NCBI RefSeq assembly: GCF_026151205.1
Contig: NC_087072.1
Span: 7,304,084 to 7,364,083 of the forward strand
Length of the DNA: 60,000 nucleotides
Source of the DNA: Bolinopsis microptera
Lineage: Eukaryota > Ctenophora > Tentaculata > Lobata > Bolinopsidae
Direction: 5' to 3'
Below the pieces are notes generated by a model that saw only the letters and a program-made list of their open reading frames with translations, was not told the DNA's origin and made no database searches. The translations under genes were made by a program, and so were the position numbers. Below are positions 37,724-45,992 of this stretch, piece after piece (within the stretch, counting starts at the first letter, position 1; each line of letters starts with the position of its first letter).

Positions 37724-38018
37724 CCAATCACCGTACGGAATCACGTCACGTGATGCAAAATGGGCCAATGAGAGCCCCTGATTATGTCACGTGGCAGTCT
37801 GTAGGGAATGTCCTGTGTCAATGGGTAGGAAGCGATTGTTAACAGTAATCCTCATAATCCACAGCTATTAACAAGGCCCAATTATCGATTGGATAAAGTA
37901 CCTTTAATTAAAGTTAATTCTCGACGCTTCCTATTGGTTCAGAGCTGTACTAAAAGGGGAAGTTGCGGCTTTTGGATTGTTGTCATGAAAACCACATGAC
38001 CTTTTCATTTGTCACGTG
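37724..38018. promoter_or_regulatory. CCAAT/CACGTG cluster in the collagen-gene intron
   Basis: CCAAT at 37724 and 37765 alternates with CACGTG at 37747 and 37788, with a further GTCACGTGAC at 38011-38020. The alternation repeats with a period near 41 bp. Binding by NF-Y and a bHLH-ZIP factor would be the standard reading, but function is inferred. Confidence 0.4.
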
Positions 38019-38753
38019 ACCTGTCTTCTTACTTTCTAGCTGCTTAACCCTTCCTACAGCTTAATTAGCTGGACTTGCTCTGCATTTAATGCCATTAATC
38101 TAAGAGGCTGACCCCACAAATATGAATCGTCAGGCATTTTCCTTGGGAAAGAAATTCACATGGTTTTAAAACTAGTAAAAAGGTCCTGTAATTCTATCTC
38201 ATTTTGTCGTCACTGAATTTTAATTCCCACGAACTTAAGCTTATTGATTAAGTCATCTAACTTCAGTTGACACTGCGATTTGCATAGCATGTTTAAGTTC
38301 TTCTTACGTTATTAGAAAAATGCCAAGTCATTCATTTGAAATTGAACACCATTCCAGATAAATCACTGGCCATATTTTGCGACCCATAATAAAATATTCA
38401 CTTCCCGGGGCCGTGTCCCTAAATATTCCAGAACTCTCCCTCTCACACCGAGAATCGCCCATAACAAGGCCAGAGTAAGGTCCCACGGTTCAATTCAGAT
38501 AAGAATTAATAAAATTAGACGGAACATTCCTCCGTTAAAACTCCCCAATAACCTGAGTCTATTTATAGTCTTTACGAACTGCAACCTGTTGGCTAGTCGA
38601 GCCATGTGTCGTATACGCGTGTGATGTGTCATCTTGTATGCTAACGTCAGTTCTGTTTTCACATAATTAATTAACCATTGTTGTGTTGTTAGAGCCGTGT
38701 TGTAACAATATATATCAGAGAGTGACATGTTATTAACTCTCCATCTCCCCCAG

Positions 38754-39380
38754 GGTGAACCCGGTAACCCAGGAAGCCCAGACACCGCTCAAGATTTGCT
38801 CGCCAAGTTGGCTGCAGAAGGGCTCGATCTGAGGAGCATGCTGCAGGACATCAAATCACTCAGAGATGAGATTGAAGACCTCAAGAAGTACTCACTGAAG
38901 GGAACCTACCCTGCTCTCTTTGAGTTCTACAACAACAAGTACGGAGTGAGGTACAACTCCAGCGTCAAGTTCGGTCATTCTGGTTTGATGATCATGACGG
39001 AGGCGGGCGGAGTGCTCTTCGGTCAGCACATCAAAGCTAACGACCTGGCTAGCGGCACAACCTACGCCATCACCTTTTATCTGAGCTCCCATTCTGACGA
39101 GGAGAGATCCATAGACGTACAGATAGCAGGCAGCGATCAGACTTCTCTCTACGTGGACGACAGACTGGAGATAAAGTGCGGCGACGGAGACGCCACCTTC
39201 GCTTCGTGCAGACTCAATATCCCTGTTGGGGACTTCAAACTGACTCTCGTGTGCTCAGACACTCAAGATGTTCTCGAGAGCATCGGCTTCGACGCCAACT
39301 GGCTGACCTATAATAATCTCAGTATCGATTGGACTACCATGAATAGGGTGTGGAGGAAGTCACCCGACTCACAGCGGTAG
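38754..39380 (+). CDS. Terminal exon of a short-collagen-like secreted protein
   Basis: The exon follows CCATCTCCCCCAG and is open to TAG at 39378-39380 (208 codons). It starts with three collagen triplets (GEPGNPGSP). Residues ~12-45 form an amphipathic helix (LAAEGLDLRSMLQDIKSLRD) suited to a trimerising coiled coil. Residues ~49-196 form a compact domain rich in beta-type segments such as TYAITFYLSS and SIDVQIAG, with three cysteines (about 142, 152 and 167). Codon use is GC-rich at third positions, unlike the surrounding DNA. Helix, coiled coil, then a globular end is the architecture of secreted short-chain collagens and C1q/TNF-like proteins, but the C1q signature is not visible and I do not recognise this domain. 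A jelly-roll carbohydrate-binding fold is a guess. An AT-rich imperfect palindrome (39490-39545) lies in the presumed 3' UTR. Confidence 0.8.
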   Translation, partial: GEPGNPGSPDTAQDLLAKLAAEGLDLRSMLQDIKSLRDEIEDLKKYSLKGTYPALFEFYNNKYGVRYNSSVKFGHSGLMIMTEAGGVLFGQHIKANDLASGTTYAITFYLSSHSDEERSIDVQIAGSDQTSLYVDDRLEIKCGDGDATFASCRLNIPVGDFKLTLVCSDTQDVLESIGFDANWLTYNNLSIDWTTMNRVWRKSPDSQR

Positions 39381-41777
39381 AGGCGACCGTCCTTCTTTAA
39401 ATAATTCCCCTAATTTATTATTTTTTGTTTAAGTTGATGGAACAAAAGACTTATCAGAACGCATAAGCCCGGCTACCTTTCATTGGGTAAATTAGTTGAT
39501 GAATTAATTAATTGAATTGAGTTAATTAATTTTATCAATTAGTTCAGCTGTGGGCCGTTGAGAAGGTTATTACAGACTTTGATGATACAGATTAAACTGT
39601 TGTTTGCCACCAACTTCAGGCACCTTAGATACAAGATAACATTATTTCTTATCAATCAGTTATTAACTACGTAGTAAAATGTGTATCTTCAAAATTGACT
39701 TATTTGTTAGATGATAGTTTACTCTTATAGTCGTAAGCTAATGACAAGGCTTCGTTTCGAGAAGAATCTGTTCGCTCGCACCATCTTAAATCTCGTGTAA
39801 ACTGTTTAAAGATAAGGACTTGATTGAAAACGAATGGTTTTAACGAGAAAATGACCGAGTTTTAAGTGATTCTTCGCGTTAGCTGCTGCTTTCCATAAAT
39901 TGGATTTTAGGTTAACGTTTTAACCGAGCAATATACATGGAGCCAGAAGAATAATTTATGATATTTTCGGTTTTCAAGACGAATGTGATTTTAATTACAA
40001 ATTATTTGATTTAAGATAATTTTCTATGAAGTTTGTTCGCTCACACACGCTTACTTATTCGTCCTTTGCTCTAAAATAGGGAGTATATTTGAACTTTAGT
40101 CAGCCCGGATTTGGTTTTGGGAAATGATGTGTTTCGTTAACCCGATATTTGCAGCCTTTATTATGAAAGGCATCTATTTGTTGTTTGCTTTGAAATGTTT
40201 GTTTGACAATGTTTTAAGTTACCCCGGAGATGAATGATATATAATTTAATCTCATACGTGATCGTATAATGATAATGATGCTAGGTCCAAGCTTTATTTA
40301 TGAACAGATATGATCCACAGACAAAGATCGATAGTCACATGCTTTTTTCTAATTTTTTTACACATAACGTATATACGATTTTTACTTTTTTACACGACAC
40401 ATGTTCGCAGTTCGTGTGCGCGGTGTCCCATGTCGTCGCGCAGCACGTGCGTGTCTATGATGCCCAATTACTGCCGGTTGTTTTGAACAGATAGATATAA
40501 TATGTGAGTTTTTAAGAGAAATGTAATATATTAAGCTTACTCTAAACTATGTTAAGTTGAATTAAGTTTCACGATAATATCAAATGAACGATATTCGTAT
40601 TGAAGAAGATGACGTTTCATCTTGGGAGTTTTCCCTTTCATTCATAGTACACTAACCTTAATCACACTAACACATTTTGATACACGTATGATATAAACTG
40701 CTGTGAGATCTTATTAATTATTATTCTTATAAGAAAATTTTATTCTGTAAAAGTTTTCTAGTCGTACTCCACACGTCCTCATACAACATGTTTTGAGTTT
40801 GGTTTTGATTTTAACGATGCGTTTGTTTCCCACATGTCACGAAGAAAATGAAGCGTTATAAGCTGATGTGAACGAGTCGCCATTACGTCTTACTCTTACA
40901 ATACTATTATTTGGTTGATAAATTTCTCCCAGAGCACCTTCTCAGATTCATAATCTTTCCAAGAAAACGGGGGACAGAAACTTCCCCGTGTCACTTGAAT
41001 AGATTCTTGTCCTTGAACATAAACCTTTTAGCCCAGTCTAGTTGATTCCTACTACATTTGATTTGGGGAAGAGTCCTGAATCATTTGGCAGTGGTACTTT
41101 GAGCCAAATACCTCATTAAATAACGCTGCAAACCCACTTCCTCTAACAATTTATTTTTGGGTCAGGAAGTTGTTACTGACCACTTCCTAAGATATAAAAA
41201 CTAATTGTGCTCATGTACTAATGAAGTAGCGGCGACTCCCTCACATCTTAACCCTGTAGCTGCTTAAAGTCAAGCCTGGTTCCCTGTATTACTGTTATGA
41301 ATTTTTGTTGTATTATTTAATCTATGTACATATTTTCCTATACATTGATTGATTACTTTTCAAATTCATGAATTTTATTACTTGTTCTCAATTAAAATTA
41401 ATAAAAATCCAGAAAAGTTGTCCCTGGATTTCCAACTGATTTCCAACAAACAGCAAAGCATTACGAAAAAGCTCTTATTGCTATTCTCTGGATAAAGTGA
41501 CATTTTAACCATAAGATATAATTCACTTGTGATTCGCAATTAGCATAAAAAATATGTCTATCTTTGCTGATTTCAAATAAAATACCGGGAGACCTCAACA
41601 TGAGTCCAGAGGGTAGAAGAAAACTCTAATTTGATAGTTTGTGATCGGAATAACAAATACCACTACGGCCGTTGCCTGGCTGTCAGAATCATTCTGCATT
41701 CTGATGCTGGACATGATGGATAGTTTTTTTAAATGAGGCTGGAACATCGCGTCGAGTATCTGAAAAGTCCAAGGTTG
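39381..41777. other. 3' UTR and intergenic region
   Basis: AT-rich, with no convincing frame. No canonical AATAAA was found close behind the collagen-like stop codon. Confidence 0.4.
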
Positions 41778-41786
41778 CCTGAGAGG

Positions 41787-41863
41787 TTACTGGGCCGCGC
41801 TCAGCCTGTCATTCCGCCTAATCTCTATGTTTATGAACATAATAGCCTGAGGTCCCCAGGTAA
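41787..41863. mobile_element. 77-bp inverted-repeat element, family B, with 9-bp TSD
   Basis: It begins TTACTGGGCCGCGCTCAGCC and ends CTGAGGTCCCCAGGTAA, so the termini are inverted TTAC-TGGG / CCC-GTAA. CCTGAGAGG flanks it exactly on both sides (41778-41786 and 41864-41872). The interior contains ATGTTTATGAACAT, a near-palindrome. The sequence is identical over its length to the copy at 43527-43603. At 77 bp it is far too small to encode anything. Confidence 0.85.
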
Positions 41864-42330
41864 CCTGAGAGGCATTTCTAACTACTGGAGATGCACTTCT
41901 GGACTTCAAGGAAGCAATCTAGTGCAATAAAAGTAACGATGTAGGTATAAATCTATTGGTGCCGCACGAAGCAGACGGGAAGGGCATCTCCAAAGTTTAG
42001 CGTGTTGAAGTCTAAACGCTATTAAATTTAGGACCTGCATTGATGGCTGCCGGACACAATTTATGCACATAAAGCTAAAAGGCCAAGAAAATTTTAGTCA
42101 GCTGTCGAAGAAGCCTTCCAGGTTGGTCCGTTATTTGATTATGACACACCCTCAAATACTTCGCAACATGACAAAGCATATATTAATATATCAATATTTT
42201 TGTTAATGAGCTCATATGACAAAATGAAACGCCTTTAATTTTTGTTTTACTGGAAAACTGTCTTCCCAGTGCCCAGGAATCCTTACCGGCTGGGAAACGT
42301 GCTCCAGGTAATGATTTCTTTATAGCATGC

Positions 42331-42411
42331 TGACTTGGCGGCGCTCAGTCTGTCATTCGGCTGCAGCTTCAATCTATTTATAAACAGAAAAAACCTGAAG
42401 TCCCCAAGTAA
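42331..42411. mobile_element. Degenerate family-B element, 81 bp
   Basis: It begins TGACTTGGCGGCGCTCAGTC and ends CCTGAAGTCCCCAAGTAA, an aged version of the family. TAGCATGC (42323-42330) and TAGCATAC (42412-42419) flank it with one mismatch, fitting an 8-bp target duplication that has since mutated. Confidence 0.75.
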
Positions 42412-42768
42412 TAGCATACTTGTCACCGCGCGCGCCTACAAATTTCACCCGTCCTCCATCCTCGTGACCAAATTCAAATTCCAGCATTCTGAGTTCTGAT
42501 TGGCTGAATAAATGTCAAATACTGCAAGCGCAAGTTAATTCCGTCACAATGAGTACCTATTTTATGTACATTTTTATTTAGTCATCTAGATCTTTTCCCG
42601 CTCTAATGTGTGGGTATATAGTACTTGATTGTTGATCATTATATTTGATATTAGTTGGAGACCAATTGAAAGTCTCACTTCGTCGCTGACTATCATCAAA
42701 CATTTTGATTTTAACTGGCATAGAAGTCATTAGCTTCTAAACTGCCTTACATCGCTCCTTATATTTAT

Positions 42769-43122
42769 TAATCGCTTGCCCAAATTTTAAGAAAATCTTG
42801 TTAAAAGGCCAAGGCCCTTTGAGTATGAAATTTATATAAATCAGTGTATTTTTGGACGCTGATTCCGAATCACCCCGCCCCCCCCCCCCCCCCCCCCCCC
42901 CATAACATAGTAGGGTAAAAATGCTTTCCTGGAGAATTATGGGCAAAAAACCGTTTTGGTCACGTGACAGGCTAGTAAAACATGAATTCGATTGTTTAGG
43001 GCTAGGGCTCGGGTTAGGGTTAGGGTTGTGGTAAGAGTTATGGATAGCTTTGAGGTTATGGTTAGGGTTAGGGTTGGGATAAGGGTTTATGTAAAACCGT
43101 TTTGTACGGCTGCAAAACCATT
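42769..43122. repeat. Duplicated block, copy 1, with TTAGGG-type repeats and a C tract
   Basis: The block shares long stretches with 43188-43667: GCCCAAATTTTAAGAAAAT at the start, TGTATTTTTGGACGCTGATT, GGGCAAAAAACCGTTTTGGT, and AAACCGTTTTGTACGGCTGC at the end. It contains a 24-base C run (42878-42901) that is absent from copy 2. Near 43000-43090 are irregular TTAGGG-like repeats interspersed with variants. This copy lacks both short elements present in copy 2 and so preserves their empty sites. Confidence 0.85.
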
Positions 43123-43373
43123 AACGGGTGATACTCGTAAAATATCTGTTCCATTTATTGAACCGTCGACGAGCGCTTCTACTAAATCGCTCGCCCAAAT
43201 TTTAAGAAAATTCTTGTGAAAAGGTCCTTTGGGTATGAAAGTGATCTGAATCGGTGTATTTTTGGACGCTGATTCCGAATCACCCCCTGACGTAGGGTTA
43301 AAATGCTTCCCTGGAGAGTTATGGGCAAAAAACCGTTTTGGTCACGTGACATGCTAGTAAAATACGAATTCGA

Positions 43374-43447
43374 TTGTCATACGTTGTATGACCCCCTGTA
43401 TCGTCAGAACCTAGTGAAACGACCGTGGGTGTCACAACGTGATACAA
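43374..43447. mobile_element. 74-bp inverted-repeat element, family A, with 8-bp TSD
   Basis: The termini TTGTCATACGTTG and CAACGTGATACAA are near-inverted. GAATTCGA flanks both sides (43366-43373 and 43448-43455). The paralogous position in copy 1 of the duplicated block carries a single GAATTCGA and no insert, which confirms both boundary and duplication. The element has no coding capacity. An 8-bp duplication is shared by the hAT, P and Merlin superfamilies, and the termini do not decide between them. Confidence 0.9.
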
Positions 43448-43526
43448 GAATTCGATTGTTTAGGGCTCGGGTTAGGGTTAGGGTTGTGGTAAGGGTTATG
43501 GTTAGCTTCGGGGTTATGGTTAGGGT

Positions 43527-43603
43527 TTACTGGGCCGCGCTCAGCCTGTCATTCCGCCTAATCTCTATGTTTATGAACATAATAGCCTGAGGTCCCCAGG
43601 TAA
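43527..43603. mobile_element. 77-bp inverted-repeat element, family B, inside TTAGGG repeats
   Basis: Identical to 41787-41863. It is flanked by GGTTAGGGT at 43518-43526 and 43604-43612. Removing the element and one duplicate reproduces copy 1 of the block exactly. Because the target is itself repetitive, the duplication length of 9 bp is less certain here than at 41787. Confidence 0.88.
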
Positions 43604-44248
43604 GGTTAGGGTTAGGGTTGGGATAAGGGTTTATGTAAAACCGTTTTGTACGGCTGCAAAACCATAAAAACCAAAGTCACCTGAAATTTTTGGGCGAGCG
43701 AATTAGTAAAAGCCGTCGACGAGTCCAACTCGGCGCGCGTCCTGGTAGGTTGTAAATTTACAAGAAAACCATAAAAACCAAAGTCACGTGAAATGTTTGG
43801 GCGAGCAAATTAGTAAAAGCCAAAGATTATTTTATTTTAGTAATTTGATAATTAATTTAGTAGTATTTTATTTACTTATTGATACTTTTATATACTTATT
43901 GATAGTCACTTTTTATTCGTAGCAGTGCGCGCGTCTTCCGCGATGTGATCCGTTCATTGAGCGAGGCTGTCAACTCTTCGAGATCGCTATCATTACTTTT
44001 TACCTGACATGCCAGTCCCAATGCGCAGTGCACTCTTTTCGCGCTAATTCTCTCATTGGGTGAGAGGAGCGAACAATAAATTAGCAAGTAAATAAATTGC
44101 TTTGCTGTTTGCAAAGCAAAGGAAAAAAAATCGAATTTTCTTTTTTTGCTTCAAATTGTAGGTTTATAACTTACTGTACTAAGACGCTTGCAAGGTTGAA
44201 CTCGGTATTTGAAACAAATATTTTACGAGTATCATGTCACCAGTTAAG

Positions 44249-44348
44249 TTACCTGGGGACTTACCTGGGGACCTCAGGCTATTATGTTCATAAACATATG
44301 AATAGAGATTATATTAGGCGGAATGACAGGCTGAGCGCGGCCCAGTAA
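44249..44348. mobile_element. Family-B element with duplicated tip, 100 bp
   Basis: The left terminus TTACCTGGGGAC is present twice (44249 and 44261) and the right end reads GAGCGCGGCCCAGTAA. CAGTTAAG flanks it at 44241-44248 and 44349-44356. Orientation is opposite to the copies at 41787 and 43527. It sits inside a family-C repeat (inverted GATACTCGTAAAATATTTGT just left). Confidence 0.8.
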
Positions 44349-44480
44349 CAGTTAAGCTTCGAAGCGAAGCAAAAATGCAAAAGACAATGCGCGCGGAGCG
44401 TCGGAGCAACGTCTTTCAACATTTTTTATGGTCACTAGACTGGATAAACTATAATAAATATGAACAAATATAGTTGTATC

Positions 44481-44620
44481 TTGTATCACGTTGCGACCCC
44501 CACGGTCGTTTTACCCTTTATCGTCGTTTCACCCTTTATCGTCGTTTCACCCTTTATCGTCCTGGCGATACAGGGGGAGCCGCGCACTTCGTGCGCGGCG
44601 GGTCATACAACGTATGACAA
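44481..44620. mobile_element. Family-A element with internal tandem repeat, 140 bp
   Basis: It begins TTGTATCACGTTG and ends CAACGTATGACAA. GTTGTATC flanks it on both sides (44473-44480 and 44621-44628). Inside, a GTCGTTTCACCCTTTATC unit of about 18 bp is repeated, followed by a strong hairpin, GCCGCGCACTTCGTGCGCGGC. The open frame crossing it is incidental. Confidence 0.85.
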
Positions 44621-45531
44621 GTTGTATCGCGATGCACTACTGGGTCGCGCCGCGCATCAAATAATGTTTATCGCAACCACAATTTTCGGTAGATTGGCGA
44701 AATGCGCGAAGGATTGACATCGTGAATCAACAAATATATACACTTAATTATTAATTTAAAAATAAAAATAAAGGACTATATACAATATATATATATTATG
44801 TTTCTCTTCTTCAAATTTTCAGGATTACGGGCTTTGGAGTCATATCTATTCTTTATTACAGCTTCTATATCATGCAGGTATTCTACCTGGGGAACTCAGA
44901 CTTTTGTATTCGTAAACATTTAATTGAAAATATGGTGGAAAGAAAAGTTGAGCACGCACCGCCTATACTATATACTATACTAATAAATATAGGGTATAAT
45001 ATTGGGTACCCAGTTTCGTTCTTTCTGAATTCGATTGAGGGTATAGTTTGTTTATCGTTGTCCATTTATATCTGTTGCGATTTGTGTGTTACTTGTTTAT
45101 TTAGGGTAACGGTGCGAGAAAGAACTTTGTCAATATAGATAGTCTAGATTTGAACTTGGAGCCACATAACAAGGCCAAGGGTGATTTTCAAATGTTTCTC
45201 CCAATATTTAGATTAATATTTAGATTTTCATCATCATCATCCCAATATTTGAGATAGGGAAAATATTGAGTTTTTAAAGGGTTGTTTTTACATAGGGTCA
45301 TTGTGACATTGTGTGTATACTGTTTGAAAAATTTTATTTTTAATTTAGGGTAACTTGGTCAAGGGGCCATCTTGTGACTACTAACTACCCATTTGAATCT
45401 TGTGCCTCCGACCTCCGTTCACCTTTGGATTATAAAAGTTTGGCAAGAGAGATCATTTAAGATTTACTATCCACAAGTATGTAAGTTTGTGGATCTTAGT
45501 AACTTTTCTCCAAAATTCTTGTTGTAGATCA

Positions 45532-45659
45532 TTGTATCACGTTGTGACACCCACGGTCGTTTTCACACCCACGGTCGTTTTCACACCCACGGTCGTTTCA
45601 CTGACGATACAGGGTGAGCCACGCACTTCGTGCGCGGCGGGTCATACAACGTATGACAA
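45532..45659. mobile_element. Family-A element, 128 bp, with 8-bp TSD
   Basis: The same termini as at 44481 (TTGTATCACGTTG and CAACGTATGACAA), with GTAGATCA on both sides (45524-45531 and 45660-45667). CACCCACGGTCGTTTTCA is repeated three times internally, followed by the CGCACTTCGTGCG hairpin. It lies about 330 bp beyond the stop codon of the Penelope-like ORF. Confidence 0.88.
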
Positions 45660-45992
45660 GTAGATCATGATCACTTACCACTCATCTACATCATCAGTCG
45701 CAATGCTGGTGCCTAGTATTCCAGACTTCAAGTTAACTGTGAAGTCCTTATCACCTTCATCTCAAGAGTTTAAATTCCCAAATAGTCAGACTGAGCAGGT
45801 TGAGCTGTAGTAAAACACAGTACTGAGGCGTTAAAACATTTTCATTACTATCTTCAGTAACATCCTGAATCAGAAACTCTGTTAATATCAGTTCCTACAA
45901 AGTGTAACATTGGAAATGAAATGACACAACTAAAAACGATATGAATATTTTTTAAAAACATAACTCTTGTGCCCCAATGCAATAGAAAACAT

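Larger units (their letters stand above)
43188..43667. repeat. Duplicated block, copy 2, carrying two nested elements
   Basis: This is the same unit as 42769-43122, lengthened by two insertions (43374-43447 and 43527-43603) and lacking the C tract. TTAGGG-type repeats occupy about 43460-43640. Inverted copies of the block's edge (GGGCGAGCGAATTAGTAAAA) follow at 43690-43712 and 43800-43820, so the whole region may be one large, internally inverted element. Confidence 0.85.

Noticed and set aside
45680-45700. CTGATGA on the minus strand, as in hammerhead ribozymes of Penelope-like elements
   Set aside because: The GAAA box and cleavage-site stem expected of a hammerhead are absent nearby.
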